Shown: positions 1 to 9,845 of the stretch, piece after piece | How positions within the stretch are numbered: the first letter of the stretch is position 1 | Layout: the number at the start of each line of letters is the position of its first letter | From: Candidatus Sericytochromatia bacterium | GTDB taxonomy: Bacteria > Cyanobacteriota > Sericytochromatia > UBA7694 | Assembly: GCA_018780035.1 (NCBI GenBank) | Contig: JADMKE010000016.1 | Span: 248,001 to 312,000, forward strand | Direction: 5' to 3' | Length of the DNA: 64,000 bases | Made by a program: the position numbers and the translations under genes | The notes under the pieces: model-generated | What the model was told of the DNA's origin: nothing | Seen by the model: only the letters and a program-made list of their open reading frames with translations | The model's database searches: none

Positions 1-1016
1 TTGCCCTGGTTCAAAACGATATTAAAAAGGTCTTGGCCTATTCCACGGTCAGCCAATTGGGTTATATGTTTATGGGTGTGGGCGCAGGGGCTTATGCCGC
101 GGGCATTTTCCACGTCTTTACCCACGCCTTTTTTAAAGCCGCGCTGTTTCTGGGGGCAGGGGCCATCATCCATGCCCTGCACCACGAACAGGATTTGCGC
201 AAGATGGGCGGTTTGCGCAGCAAATTGCCGATTACCCATTTGGCGATGTTGGTCTCTTGCCTTGCAATAGCAGGCATTCCCCCCTTTGCGGGCTTTTTTA
301 GCAAAGACGAAATTCTCTGGTCGCTCTGGGAAAAAGGCCATTTTGTCTTTTGGGGCATGGGTCTTTTAACGGCAGGGCTGACCGCTTTTTATATGTTCCG
401 CCTCTATTTCTTGGCCTTTGGCGGTACCTATCGCGGTGAACACGAAGCCCATCCTGAACCCTTGTTAATGAAGCTCCCGCTTGGCCTTTTGGGGCTGGGT
501 GCCGTAACGGTTGGATTTTTGGGGATGCCCGCCACTTTGGGCTTGCCCAATTGGTTTGTGCACTGGCTGGCGCCCCTTTATGGCGAACACCATGCCAGCG
601 ATCCTGCGGCCCAGGGCCTGTCTTTGATCTTGATGGCTGCTTCGGTGCTGGTGGCCGGTGCAGGTATTTTGCTGGCACTCAAACGCTTTGGCAAAATCAC
701 AGGTGAGGTGCCTGCACTGCCTGAAAATGCCCTGACGGCGCTTTTAAATGAAAAATTTGGCTTTGACAGCCTCTATCAAACTGCCGTGGTCGGTCCGATT
801 ATGGCTGCTGGCCGCTTCTGCCGCCAAGTGGCGGAGCCTGTGATGATCGATGGCCTGATTCGCGCAGGGATTTGGGGCTATTATGCCTTTTCACTCTGTC
901 TGCGCACTTTGCAGTTTGGCCAACTCCGGGCCTATGCCCATTATTTAATTTTTGGCCTGTTTATTTTGGCCTATGTGTATTTTGTCTTGCATTTACCGGG
1001 GGTCTTCCAATTATGA
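1..1016 (+). CDS. nuoL: NADH-quinone oxidoreductase subunit L, 5' truncated
   Basis: This is the C-terminal part of the NuoL proton-pumping membrane subunit of respiratory complex I. The reading frame is open from base 3 and starts with ALVQNDIKKVLAYSTVSQLG, the conserved family segment that holds the central transmembrane lysine. The start lies outside the window. Several hydrophobic helices follow, and the protein ends with a hydrophobic C-terminal helix. The stop codon overlaps the nuoM start as ATGA, so nuoL, nuoM and nuoN are probably one translationally coupled operon. The identification is secure; only the missing N-terminus limits it. Confidence 0.96.
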   Translation, partial: ALVQNDIKKVLAYSTVSQLGYMFMGVGAGAYAAGIFHVFTHAFFKAALFLGAGAIIHALHHEQDLRKMGGLRSKLPITHLAMLVSCLAIAGIPPFAGFFSKDEILWSLWEKGHFVFWGMGLLTAGLTAFYMFRLYFLAFGGTYRGEHEAHPEPLLMKLPLGLLGLGAVTVGFLGMPATLGLPNWFVHWLAPLYGEHHASDPAAQGLSLILMAASVLVAGAGILLALKRFGKITGEVPALPENALTALLNEKFGFDSLYQTAVVGPIMAAGRFCRQVAEPVMIDGLIRAGIWGYYAFSLCLRTLQFGQLRAYAHYLIFGLFILAYVYFVLHLPGVFQL

Positions 1017-2557
1017 ACCACCTGCTTTCGCTTCTGATTTTTCTTCCTCTGGTGGGTGGTTTGGTTTTGCTGGCCCTCTCGCGCAAATTTGCTTCTGTGG
1101 TGAAACCCGCCGCCCTTGGTATTGCCCTCATCAATCTGCTCTTGGCAGCTCTAGTGGGTTTTCGCTTTCAGCCCCAAGCGGGGTTTCAGATGGAAGAAAA
1201 ACTGGCCTGGATTCCCAAAATGGGGATCGAATACCACCTCGCCATTGACGGTATCAGCCTGTTTTTGGTTTTGTTGATTCCGATTTTTATCTTGATCGCC
1301 CTGTGTATGGCCCAATTCTCTAAAAATGCCTATCCGCCGGCTTTCTTTGCCCTCTTGCTCTGTTTTGAAGCCGGACTTTTGGGCACAACCTTGGCCCTGA
1401 ATCTCTTTCTCTTTTACCTCTTCTGGGAATTGATGTTGATTCCTGCCTTTTTCCTGATTGGCCTCTGGGGTGGCCCCAAACGCAAGCCGGCTGTGCTCAA
1501 GTTCGTGATTTACACCATGGCGGGTTCGCTGGTTTTTTTGCTGAGCATTCTGTTTTTGGGGGTGCAGTTTTACAGCAAAACCGGTGAATGGAGTTTTGCC
1601 TTGCCACAACTCTACCAACTGCGGATGGGCATGGGCCCTGTTGCCAGCCTGCTCTTTTTCGGCTTTGCGCTGGCCTTTTTGATCAAGGTGCCACTGTTTC
1701 CGTTGCACACCTGGTTGCCCGATACCTATAGCGAAGCGCCCACCATTGTAACCTTTTTGCTCTCGGGCCTGATGGCCAAAATGGGCATTTATGGCCTTTT
1801 GCGGATTACAATTCCGCTCTTTCCGCAATTGCTCGAACGCTGGGCACCGCTGCTTTCGCTGCTGGCGATTGCGGGAATTGTCTATGGCGCCATTGCCGCC
1901 CTGGGGCAAACCAATCTCAAACGCCTGATTGCCTATTCTTCGCTGAGCCATATGTCGCTGCTGGTATTGGGGGTCTTTACCTGGAACCTAGCCAGTTTGC
2001 AGGGCACCCTTTATCATATGATCAATCATGCCGTGGCCACGGGCGCTTTGTTCTTGCTCGTCAGCCTGATTGAAGAACATTACGGAACCACTGAAATTGC
2101 TGAATTGGGGGGACTGGCCAAAGAAACGCCACTCTTTGCCAGCTTATTTTTGCTCATGACCTTTGCTTCGATTGGTGTGCCCGGCCTGAACGGCTTTGTG
2201 GGCGAATTTTTAATCTTATTGGGTGTAACCACCCAGGTGCCTTTGTTGGGCCTGGGTGCGGGATTGACCCTGATTTTGTCTGCGGCCTACATGCTTTGGC
2301 TGACCCAGCGCCTGCTCTTTGGGCCGCTCAAAAGCCCTGTCGCAGAACCGCTCAAACTTTGCCGCTACCGCCAAATTGTGCTGGCCCCTTTGGTGTTGGC
2401 TGTGGTGTTGATGGGCTTGTATACCCAGCCCGTATTTGAACGCACCACTGCTTCAGTGCGCCAGTATTTGCAGATGCTGCACCAGCCCCAGCAGGTGAGC
2501 GAGCCAACCCTCCTCTCAGACACCCTGCCTGCAAGTGAGGCCCAGATTCATGGATAA
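1013..2557 (+). CDS. nuoM: NADH-quinone oxidoreductase subunit M
   Basis: NuoM is an antiporter-like proton-translocating membrane subunit of complex I. The protein has 514 residues, normal for the family, and is hydrophobic throughout. Family landmarks are visible: FYLFWELMLIPAFFLIG in the first third, FLIKVPLFPLHTWLPDTYSEAP in the middle with the essential Lys, and LKRLIAYSSLSHMS after it. The ATG at 1013 is preferred over an upstream in-frame start at 872, because it gives the normal NuoM N-terminus (MNHLLSLLIFLPL) and overlaps the nuoL stop by four bases. The C-terminal 30 residues are more polar than usual. Confidence 0.97.
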   Translation: MNHLLSLLIFLPLVGGLVLLALSRKFASVVKPAALGIALINLLLAALVGFRFQPQAGFQMEEKLAWIPKMGIEYHLAIDGISLFLVLLIPIFILIALCMAQFSKNAYPPAFFALLLCFEAGLLGTTLALNLFLFYLFWELMLIPAFFLIGLWGGPKRKPAVLKFVIYTMAGSLVFLLSILFLGVQFYSKTGEWSFALPQLYQLRMGMGPVASLLFFGFALAFLIKVPLFPLHTWLPDTYSEAPTIVTFLLSGLMAKMGIYGLLRITIPLFPQLLERWAPLLSLLAIAGIVYGAIAALGQTNLKRLIAYSSLSHMSLLVLGVFTWNLASLQGTLYHMINHAVATGALFLLVSLIEEHYGTTEIAELGGLAKETPLFASLFLLMTFASIGVPGLNGFVGEFLILLGVTTQVPLLGLGAGLTLILSAAYMLWLTQRLLFGPLKSPVAEPLKLCRYRQIVLAPLVLAVVLMGLYTQPVFERTTASVRQYLQMLHQPQQVSEPTLLSDTLPASEAQIHG

Positions 2558-4028
2558 ATTATTGCCTTTTCTGCCAGTTTCGCTGCCGGTGCTGTTTGGT
2601 TTGATTGTCTTGCTTTTGGGTGTGTTTTTGCCCCTCAAACAGCGTTATCTGCTGCCTCATGTGTCTTTGGTGGGCGTGGCTTTTGTGGCTCTTTCTGCGA
2701 TTGCTGCCTACAAAGCGGTGGCTCCCAATGGCGAAATTTTGGGCGGTTATCTCATTTTAGATACCTATTCACTTTTCTTTTCGCTGCTTTTAAGTGTGGC
2801 GACTTTTATTACCATGCTCAGTGCTTCTTTTTATCTGGAGCGCGATGGCTTGGTCAAAGCGGAGTTCTTGGCCCTGCTCTTTTTCTGCCTGAGTGGCATG
2901 TTGCTCTTGGCCTCCAGCCGTGATCTGATCACCCTGTTTGTGGCGCTTGAAATTGTTTCGATGTCGGTTTACGTCTTGGTCGGTTATGACCGTGACAATC
3001 TCAAAGCCAACGAAGGGGCCTTTAAATATTTCCTTTTGGGTTCGATGGCCTCTGCCCTTTTGCTCTATGGGATCGCCCTGCTCTATGGCTCTGTGGCTTC
3101 GACCCGCCTGTACCAAATTCACAGCTATTTTTCGACCCATGCCCACGAGCCCTTGGCCGCGATGGGGCTCTTGCTGGTGTTGGTCGGCCTGGCCTTTAAA
3201 GTGGCCGCCGTGCCTTTTCATACTTGGTCACCAGATGCTTACGAAGGGGCCTCGATGCCCGTGACAGGTTTTATGGCCACCGCAGTCAAAGCCGCTGTCT
3301 TTGCCCTGCTGATTCGGGTTTTGGGCGAGGGTTTTATCTCTCTCAAGACCTATTGGGTTGAAGTGGTGGCCATTTTGGCTGTTTTGACGATGTTGGGCGG
3401 CAATATTCTCGCTTATACCCAGCGCAATATCAAACGCATGTTGGCTTATTCCAGCATTGCCCACACGGGTTATTTGCTCACAGGCATTACAGCCCTGGCC
3501 CTGCAGCCTGGCAATGAAGCCGTCTCAGCCCTGCTTTATTATCTCTTGATCTATGTGCTCAGTTCACTCGGGATTTTTGCGGCTCTGACCTGGCTCAGCT
3601 CTCAAAATGAGTCGCTGGTACAGATTTCAGATTTGGCGGGCCTGGGTAAAAAATACCCCTTAACCGCCTTGGGTCTGGCATTGCTCTTCTTCTCGTTTAT
3701 CGGGATTCCGCCCCTGGGCGGATTCTTTGCCAAGTATTATCTCTTTTTAACGGTGCTCAAGGCCCACCAGCTGTTTTTGGTGGGTGTGGCTGTGTTGGCC
3801 AGTATTCTCTCGATCGTCTACTATCTCAAAATTGTGATGGTGATGTATATGGAGCCCCTGGCAGAACACTGGGAAGCGCCGCGTATTCGTCCGGTTTCGC
3901 TGGGCGCGGTTTTGGGCTGTTGCAGCTTTGCTGTCTTCTGGGCCGGCTTTGCACCTGTGAATTTTCTCAATGTTTTTCCAGGGCTCTTGCCACTTTTGGA
4001 GTGGTTGCAATACACCAGTCTGATTTAA
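2550..4028 (+). CDS. nuoN: NADH-quinone oxidoreductase subunit N
   Basis: NuoN is the third antiporter-like proton-pumping subunit of complex I. The 492-residue protein is all-helical and hydrophobic. It carries ALEIVSMSVYVLVGYDRDN, FKVAAVPFHTWSPDAYEGAS and NIKRMLAYSSIAHTGYLL, the conserved blocks with the membrane Lys and His residues. The ATG at 2550 is chosen over a GTG at 2535, since it has a TGAGG sequence upstream and overlaps the end of nuoM. It closes the operon in the usual L-M-N order, and the next gene is convergent. Confidence 0.96.
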   Translation: MDKLLPFLPVSLPVLFGLIVLLLGVFLPLKQRYLLPHVSLVGVAFVALSAIAAYKAVAPNGEILGGYLILDTYSLFFSLLLSVATFITMLSASFYLERDGLVKAEFLALLFFCLSGMLLLASSRDLITLFVALEIVSMSVYVLVGYDRDNLKANEGAFKYFLLGSMASALLLYGIALLYGSVASTRLYQIHSYFSTHAHEPLAAMGLLLVLVGLAFKVAAVPFHTWSPDAYEGASMPVTGFMATAVKAAVFALLIRVLGEGFISLKTYWVEVVAILAVLTMLGGNILAYTQRNIKRMLAYSSIAHTGYLLTGITALALQPGNEAVSALLYYLLIYVLSSLGIFAALTWLSSQNESLVQISDLAGLGKKYPLTALGLALLFFSFIGIPPLGGFFAKYYLFLTVLKAHQLFLVGVAVLASILSIVYYLKIVMVMYMEPLAEHWEAPRIRPVSLGAVLGCCSFAVFWAGFAPVNFLNVFPGLLPLLEWLQYTSLI

Positions 4029-4056
4029 CTGTTACTGCCTAGCTGCACGGAAGGCC

Positions 4057-4266
4057 TTAGCCTGAAAACTGAAAGGGCTCTTCGTCGCTGTACTGGCCCA
4101 GGCGATCAGCGAGACTGGCAAACAGGTCCTCTGTTTTGTCGTCTTGCTTTTTCTTTTTTTTGTCCTGTTCCTGTTGCTGTTTGCGTTCTTCTCCGCTCTC
4201 TTTGCCCCGCTCTACTTTGTGCTGTGGGCGGAAATCAGGCACATTATAGATGCCATCTAATCCCAT
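4057..4266 (-). CDS. small charged hypothetical protein
   Basis: I do not recognise this 69-residue protein. The N-terminus (MGLDGIYNVPDF) is followed by a very polar Lys/Glu/Gln stretch likely to be helical or disordered, then a short segment ending in DEEPFQFSG. An AGGA sequence lies upstream of the ATG. No other gene covers this stretch. It lies downstream of a terminator-like hairpin that follows the 287-residue protein, so it may have its own promoter. Small size and low complexity make it the least certain gene in this part of the window. Confidence 0.5.
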   Translation of the reverse strand: MGLDGIYNVPDFRPQHKVERGKESGEERKQQQEQDKKKKKQDDKTEDLFASLADRLGQYSDEEPFQFSG

Positions 4267-4333
4267 GGATCGTTTCCTTTCTCTCTGCGAAACTCAGGTT
4301 GTAGTACCTTCTAACATAAACTATCCCCAAAAG

Positions 4334-4384
4334 AAAGAGGCGCATGACCTGATTTAACGTAAAATTAACAGGTTGCACCTCTTT
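4334..4384 (-). terminator. stem-loop terminator after the 287-residue gene
   Basis: The arms AAAGAGG-N-GCA-(TG)-ACCTG (4334-4351) and the complementary CAGGTTGCACCTCTTT (4369-4384) form a long imperfect hairpin about 20 bases past the stop of the minus-strand gene at 4406. Read on the minus strand it is followed by the T-rich CTTTCTTTT. It probably ends the gyrA-lepA transcript. Confidence 0.6.
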
Positions 4385-4405
4385 GCGTGCTTGTGCTTGG
4401 ACGCT

Positions 4406-5269
4406 TTAAATCAAACCTTCGAACAGGTTTTGATAGCGCTTGAGCACATTCTGCAAGGTTTCGAGTTTGGTCAATGCACTCAAGATTTCATCGCTGTTGA
4501 GCTTTTCTTTTTCGGTCATTTCACGGTAGACATTGACCTGCTGGGCCACAGCCATGATCTCTTCAACCGGGCCGCGCTCCCGCGAGAGGCTTTCGAGCTT
4601 TTGGTACATGGCGCCGACTTCTTCTTCGGAATTCCAGATGCGGGACATGCGCTGCAAATAAGGGTAGAGACATTGGCCGAAGAGGTCTTGAAACTGCTGT
4701 TCGAGCCAGGCGATATCGTCTTTTTTGCTCAGGTCGTAGGTCTCGTTGCCCATTTTGACCAAGAGCTGCCCTTCGGCTCCGCTCAGGGCACCGCCACTTT
4801 GGGGGGTGTTCAGGGCGGCGGTGCCATCTGGGGAATTGCTTGGAAAATTGCTTGGGGAGGCACTACTTGGGGCAGAACTGTTGCTTGGGCTGTTCTGGGG
4901 GGCTAGGCTTTCATTCCCATGGCTGGCTTCAACTGGATTTTCTGCGACGGTGCTCTGAGAAGCGGAGCCGAACGCCCCCTGAGCGGAGTGTTGCATCGAG
5001 CCTGGCGAGTTGCCGAAGGGGGGGATTTGAATACGCTGGTGTTCAATTGCCAAATCCAAATCGTTGGGGCTGTCGTCTTGCAGGTCGTTGCTCAATTCGA
5101 GGGTGCTGTCGAGGGTGCTGACCTGTTCTTCTTCGAAGCTGCTGCCAAAGAGCGAAGCATTGCTGCTGGGGAGATCCACGGAATCATGCATTCTGGCGAT
5201 ATCTTCCAGGGTCAATTCATCTCCGGCCGCGAGATCTGCGTCCGCCAAAGGGGCTTTATACTCTTCCAT
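4406..5269 (-). CDS. hypothetical protein, disordered N-terminus and helical C-terminus
   Basis: This 287-residue protein matches no family I know. Residues 1-60 are acidic. About 60-165 is a low-complexity Ser/Pro/Asn/Gly-rich region, almost certainly disordered. The last 120 residues are predicted helical (for example LVKMGNETYDLSKKDDIAWL and MTEKEKLNSDEILSALTKLE) and look like a folded interaction domain. There is no signal peptide or membrane segment, so it is likely cytoplasmic. It starts 23 bases after lepA on the same strand and is probably co-transcribed with gyrA and lepA, although nothing in it points to a role in translation or topology. Confidence 0.75.
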   Translation of the reverse strand: MEEYKAPLADADLAAGDELTLEDIARMHDSVDLPSSNASLFGSSFEEEQVSTLDSTLELSNDLQDDSPNDLDLAIEHQRIQIPPFGNSPGSMQHSAQGAFGSASQSTVAENPVEASHGNESLAPQNSPSNSSAPSSASPSNFPSNSPDGTAALNTPQSGGALSGAEGQLLVKMGNETYDLSKKDDIAWLEQQFQDLFGQCLYPYLQRMSRIWNSEEEVGAMYQKLESLSRERGPVEEIMAVAQQVNVYREMTEKEKLNSDEILSALTKLETLQNVLKRYQNLFEGLI

Positions 5270-5292
5270 CGCACTCTCTCCTTGTGTTCAAC

Positions 5293-7095
5293 TTATTCTT
5301 GGCCGAGACGTAAAACGGCCATAAAGGCATCTTGGGGAATTTCTACTTTGCCGACTTGTTTCATGCGCTTTTTACCGGCTTTTTGTTTTTCCAGCAATTT
5401 GCGCTTGCGTGAGATATCGCCGCCATAACATTTGGCCAAGACGTTTTTGCGCATGGCTTTGACGGTTTCGCGGCTCACGACCCGGCTGCCAATGGCCGCT
5501 TGAATCGGGATTTCGAACATTTGGCGCGGAATAATCTCGCGCAATTTGGCGGTCAGTTGTCGGCCCATAAACGGCGCTTTGTCGCGGGGCACAATCACCG
5601 AAAGGGCATCAACGATCTCGCCGTTGAGCAAAATATCCAGTTTGACCAGATCGGCTTCGCGCATGCCGATCATTTCGTAGTCGAGGGAGGCATAGCCGCT
5701 GCTGCGGGATTTAAGCTGATCGAAGAAATCCGCCATCATTTCGTTGAGCGGCATTTCGTAGTGCATCACGACCCGATCGGGGGTGGGGTAGTCCATGCTG
5801 ATAAAAATACCCCGGCGGCTCTGGGCCAGGTCCATCATGGGGCCCACATAGTCTTTGGGGGAGATCACCGTGACATTGACATAAGGCTCTTTCATCGTGT
5901 CGATATGCTGTGGCAGCGGCAGATTCTGCGGGTTGTCGATCATGATCGTCTCGCCAGTGACCGTTTTGATCTCGTAGATAACACTCGGTGCAGTTGCGAT
6001 CAGCGAGAGATTGTATTCCCGTTCCAGGCGCTCTTGGATAATCTCCATATGCAACAGGCCCAAAAATCCGCAGCGGAAGCCAAAGCCCAAAGCGTTGGAG
6101 GTCTCGGGCTCAAAGGAGAGGGCTGCATCGTTGAGCTGCAACTTGTTGAGGGCCTCTTTGAGTTCTTCGTAATCGTCGGATTCGACGGGATAAAGACCGC
6201 AAAAGACCATGGGGATTGCCGGACGGTAGCCGGGCCAAGCTGCCTCTGCAGGCCTTTCTGAATGGGTAATGGTATCACCCACGCGGGCATGTTGGACGTC
6301 TTTGATCTCAGCTGAGAAATAGCCGGTCTCACCTGCGCGCAGGCCCTCAACGGGCGTGCGGTAAGGCAAAAGCACGCCCAATTCGGTCACGTTGTAGTTT
6401 TTCTCTGAGGCCATGAAGCGAATTTTATCGTGGTTGCCAATGCTGCCTTCAAAGATCCTGAAATAGACCACGGTGCCACGGTAGGTATCGTAGACCGAGT
6501 CAAAGATCAGGGCCTGCAGAGGGGCATCAAGATCGCCTTTGGGCGCAGGAACGCGAAAGACAACGGCCTCCAATAAATCTTGAATGCCAATCCCCTCTTT
6601 TGCGCTGCAGAGCACCACTTCATCCGGGTCGAGCCCCAATTCTGCAATCTGCAATTTGACCCGTTCCACGTCGGCGCTGGGCAGGTCAATTTTGTTGATC
6701 ACCGGCACGATTTCGAGGTTGTGTTCCAGTGCCAAGTAGAGATTGGCAATGGTCTGGGCCTCTACCCCTTGGGTCGCGTCGATGATCAGCAGAGCACCTT
6801 CACAGGCCGCCAAGCTGCGTGAAACTTCGTAGGTAAAGTCCACGTGGCCGGGGGTGTCGATCAAATTGAGGATATATGGCTTGCCATCTGAAGCTGTGTA
6901 ATTCAGACGGGCCGATTGTGACTTGATCGTAATTCCCCGCTCACGCTCAATGTCCAGGCTGTCGAGCACCTGGGCCACCATCTCTCTTTGTGAGAGCGCG
7001 CCTGTGTATTCAATCAGGCGGTCGGCCAAGGTCGATTTGCCGTGGTCAATATGGGCAATGATCGAGAAATTGCGGATCGATTCAATATAACTCAT
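5293..7095 (-). CDS. lepA: elongation factor 4 (ribosomal back-translocase LepA)
   Basis: LepA/EF4 is a ribosome-binding translational GTPase related to EF-G. The 600-residue length is typical. GTPase motifs are intact: G1 AHIDHGKST at 14-22, G3 DTPGH at 80-84 and G4 NKID at 134-137. The C-terminus has the LepA-specific basic tail ([19 protein letters not shown]). It starts 10 bases after gyrA and is followed closely by the 287-residue protein, which suggests one transcript. The ribosome-binding site is weak, and coupling to gyrA translation may help expression. Confidence 0.98.
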   Translation of the reverse strand: MSYIESIRNFSIIAHIDHGKSTLADRLIEYTGALSQREMVAQVLDSLDIERERGITIKSQSARLNYTASDGKPYILNLIDTPGHVDFTYEVSRSLAACEGALLIIDATQGVEAQTIANLYLALEHNLEIVPVINKIDLPSADVERVKLQIAELGLDPDEVVLCSAKEGIGIQDLLEAVVFRVPAPKGDLDAPLQALIFDSVYDTYRGTVVYFRIFEGSIGNHDKIRFMASEKNYNVTELGVLLPYRTPVEGLRAGETGYFSAEIKDVQHARVGDTITHSERPAEAAWPGYRPAIPMVFCGLYPVESDDYEELKEALNKLQLNDAALSFEPETSNALGFGFRCGFLGLLHMEIIQERLEREYNLSLIATAPSVIYEIKTVTGETIMIDNPQNLPLPQHIDTMKEPYVNVTVISPKDYVGPMMDLAQSRRGIFISMDYPTPDRVVMHYEMPLNEMMADFFDQLKSRSSGYASLDYEMIGMREADLVKLDILLNGEIVDALSVIVPRDKAPFMGRQLTAKLREIIPRQMFEIPIQAAIGSRVVSRETVKAMRKNVLAKCYGGDISRKRKLLEKQKAGKKRMKQVGKVEIPQDAFMAVLRLGQE

Positions 7096-7105
7096 GCAGG
7101 TTTTT

Positions 7106-9676
7106 CTAGTTCTGGCTTATTTCGGTGGCTTCATCTGTTTCGATGGCTTCGAGCGCCTCAGCTGTTTCACCGGCCTCAAGCAGTGCCGTTGGCTCTGTGT
7201 TTGGCACTGCATTGGGATCCGTATTGGGATCAAGCACCTGTTCCGCAATCAAACCAATTGCAACGATCAGATCGCCTTCGCTCAGACGTTGAACCGTAAC
7301 CCCTTTGGTGGAGCGGCTGTAGACGCTGATATCGCGGACATGCTGACGGATGACCACGCCTTGGGCCGTGACCACGATCAGTTCTTCGTTGCCGTTGACC
7401 GCCAGCAAGCTGGCGACTTTGCCGTCGCGGCGCAGTTTGATATTGATGATCCCGGAGCCCGCGCGGCTCTGCAGGCGGTAATCTTCAATTTCGGTGCGCT
7501 TGCCATAGCCGTTGTCGCTCACGGTCAAAATCGTCTGACCCGGTTGCGGTGTGGCCATGCCAACGACCACGTCGTCTTTTTTGAGCTGGATTGCTTTGAC
7601 CCCGCGTGAGGTACGACCTGTGGGACGCACGTCCTGTTCGGAGAACTGGATCGCCATGCCGCCTGCGGTACCGATCAGGATTTTCTGATCGCCATCGGTC
7701 AAGGCCACCCAACCCAAGACGTCGTTTTCGTCGAGGTTGACGGTGATCAGGCCGGCCCTGCGGATATTGCGGTAGGCGTTCAGCGGGGTCTTTTTGATAA
7801 TGCCCTGGCGGGTCAACATGACCAGATTTTTGTCTGCGGCAAATTCCCGCACGGGAATCATCGCGGTCACTTCTTCGCCCTCGCGGAACTGAAGCAAATT
7901 GGCCACGCTATTGCCTTTGGACTGGCGGCTGGTTTCGGGGATCTCGTAAGATTTGAGGTTATACACGATGCCCTGATTGGTAAAAAACAAGAGCGAGTCG
8001 TGGCTATTGGTGACCGCAAATTGGGCGATATAGTCCTCGTCGCGGGTTTGAATGCCCGAGACACCACGGCCCCCCCGTTTTTGCTGTTCAAAGCTGTCGA
8101 GGTGACTGCGTTTGATATACCCTTGGCGAGTCATAAACACAACCATCGGTTCATCGGGAATCAGGTCTTCGTAAGTGAAGTCGCCGGGATCTTCTTCAAG
8201 GCGTGAGCGACGGCCATCTTCGTAAGTGGCAGCCAGCTTTTCCAGCTCTTCACGGATGATTTCGTTGACGCGCTCGGGGGTGGCGAGAATATGTTGCAGA
8301 TCGCCAATTTGGCCTGCCAATTCATCGCGCTCGGTTTCGAGTTTTTTCTGTTCCAAACCGTTTAAGCGGCGCAATTGCATATCCAAAACGGCGGTGGCCT
8401 GGCGTTCGCTCAGGTCAAATTTTTCGATCAGTCCGGCCAGGGCCTCTTGGGTGCCCTGGGAGGCACGGATCAGCTCGATCACGGCGTCGAGATTGTCGAG
8501 CACCTTGAGAAAACCGGCCACCAAATGGGCCCGTTGCTCGGCTTTGTCTAAGAAAAACTGGGTGCGGCGGCGAATCACTTCGACGCGGTGTTTGAGAAAC
8601 TCACTCAGAATGTCTTTGAGGCTGAGCAGGCGGGGCTGGTTATTGACCAGGGCCACCATATTGTAATTGTAATTGGACTGCAGACGGGTCTGCTGGTAGA
8701 GATTGTTCAACACGACTTGGGAATTGGCATCGCGGCGCAATTCAATACAGATGCGCATGCCTGTGCGGTCGGATTCGTCGCGAAGATCGGCAATGCCTTC
8801 GAGTTTGCCGGTCTGAACCAGATCGGCAATATGTTCCACCAGGGTGGTCTTGTTCAATTGGAAAGGAATTTCTTTGACCAAGAGGCGGTCGCGCTCGCGG
8901 CCTTGGCCCTCTTCAAATTCGATCACGGCGCGCACAGTCACTTTGCCGCGCCCTGTTTCAAAGGCCTCGCGAATGCCGCGATTGCCGAGAATAATCCCCC
9001 CTGTGGGGAAGTCGGGGCCTTTGACGAAGTCCATCAGATCGAGCACGGTGGCGTCGGGGTTGTCCATCAGGTGGATGGCGCCTTCGCAGACTTCTTTCAA
9101 ATTGTGTGGGGCAATTTCGGTGGCCATGCCGACCGCAATGCCTGTGACGCCATTGATCAGCAAATTGGGGCCTTTGCTGGGCATGACCAACGGCTCTTCG
9201 AGCGAGCCGTCAAAGTTGGGAGTGAAGTCGATGGTGTTGCAGTCGAGATCTTGCAGCATTTCCATCGCAAATTTGGAGAGGCGGGCTTCGGTATAACGCA
9301 TGGCGGCGGCAGAGTCGCCGTCCACCGAGCCAAAGTTGCCCTGGCCGTCTACCATCATGTGGCGCAGGGAGAAAGTCTGGGCCATACGTACCATGGTGTC
9401 GTAAACAGCAGAGTCGCCGTGGGGATGGTATTTACCCAAAACTTCCCCGACGATACGGGCGGATTTTTTAAAGGGTTTATCGGGGGTCATGCCCATTTCG
9501 TGCATGGCGAAGAGAATGCGCCGGTGAACGGGTTTGAGCCCGTCACGCACGTCTGGGAGCGCTCGTGATACGATGACAGACATCGCGTAGTCCATGAAGG
9601 ACTGCTTCATTTCGTCTTGAATCGTAACAAAAGGGCGGGATTCCTGCTCGGCAGGTGGCGCGAGATCGGTGGTCAT
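7106..9676 (-). CDS. gyrA: DNA gyrase subunit A
   Basis: GyrA is the DNA-breaking and rejoining subunit of gyrase, which introduces negative supercoils. The 856-residue protein has the breakage-reunion domain with catalytic Tyr128 in [12 protein letters not shown], then six C-terminal beta-pinwheel repeats. The GyrA box QQKRGGRG is at about 531-538, identifying GyrA rather than ParC. The quinolone-resistance region reads [10 protein letters not shown] with Ser89 and Asp93, the residues associated with susceptibility. The C-terminal 50 residues are an acidic Thr/Glu/Ala tail. A sigma70-type promoter lies just upstream. Confidence 0.98.
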   Translation of the reverse strand: MTTDLAPPAEQESRPFVTIQDEMKQSFMDYAMSVIVSRALPDVRDGLKPVHRRILFAMHEMGMTPDKPFKKSARIVGEVLGKYHPHGDSAVYDTMVRMAQTFSLRHMMVDGQGNFGSVDGDSAAAMRYTEARLSKFAMEMLQDLDCNTIDFTPNFDGSLEEPLVMPSKGPNLLINGVTGIAVGMATEIAPHNLKEVCEGAIHLMDNPDATVLDLMDFVKGPDFPTGGIILGNRGIREAFETGRGKVTVRAVIEFEEGQGRERDRLLVKEIPFQLNKTTLVEHIADLVQTGKLEGIADLRDESDRTGMRICIELRRDANSQVVLNNLYQQTRLQSNYNYNMVALVNNQPRLLSLKDILSEFLKHRVEVIRRRTQFFLDKAEQRAHLVAGFLKVLDNLDAVIELIRASQGTQEALAGLIEKFDLSERQATAVLDMQLRRLNGLEQKKLETERDELAGQIGDLQHILATPERVNEIIREELEKLAATYEDGRRSRLEEDPGDFTYEDLIPDEPMVVFMTRQGYIKRSHLDSFEQQKRGGRGVSGIQTRDEDYIAQFAVTNSHDSLLFFTNQGIVYNLKSYEIPETSRQSKGNSVANLLQFREGEEVTAMIPVREFAADKNLVMLTRQGIIKKTPLNAYRNIRRAGLITVNLDENDVLGWVALTDGDQKILIGTAGGMAIQFSEQDVRPTGRTSRGVKAIQLKKDDVVVGMATPQPGQTILTVSDNGYGKRTEIEDYRLQSRAGSGIINIKLRRDGKVASLLAVNGNEELIVVTAQGVVIRQHVRDISVYSRSTKGVTVQRLSEGDLIVAIGLIAEQVLDPNTDPNAVPNTEPTALLEAGETAEALEAIETDEATEISQN

Positions 9677-9706
9677 GGTTGGGATTTTCTCCTGAAGAAC
9701 TGCATC

Positions 9707-9735
9707 ATTATACCCTGATTTCAGGCCATTTCCAA
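9707..9735 (-). promoter_or_regulatory. gyrA promoter
   Basis: On the minus strand, TTGGAA (9730-9735) and TATAAT (9707-9712) are separated by exactly 17 bases and lie 30 bases before the gyrA ATG. The spacer contains the small palindrome CCTGAAATCAGG, a possible operator. Confidence 0.65.
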
Positions 9736-9845
9736 GCAGAAAGGGCTGTACAGCGCCTTGTAAACACAGGATTTAATTTTGGGTCGGGCTTTGGGCTGCA
9801 GATCTGGGGTGACACATGGGTGATAAGAAAAGGAGAGATTGAATC

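Noticed and set aside
4970..4990. CCCTGAGCGGAG inside the 287-residue gene, resembling the 30.6 kb repeat arm
   Set aside because: Only about 12 bases match, with no second arm; it is ordinary coding sequence.
7485..7712. Possible quinolone-resistance change or small gene within gyrA
   Set aside because: The resistance-determining region at residues 84-93 reads as the susceptible form, and the small frame is a shadow of gyrA.
8588..9568. Long plus-strand open frame antisense to gyrA
   Set aside because: gyrA on the other strand is certain; this frame has the same unnatural His/Phe/Gly-rich composition.
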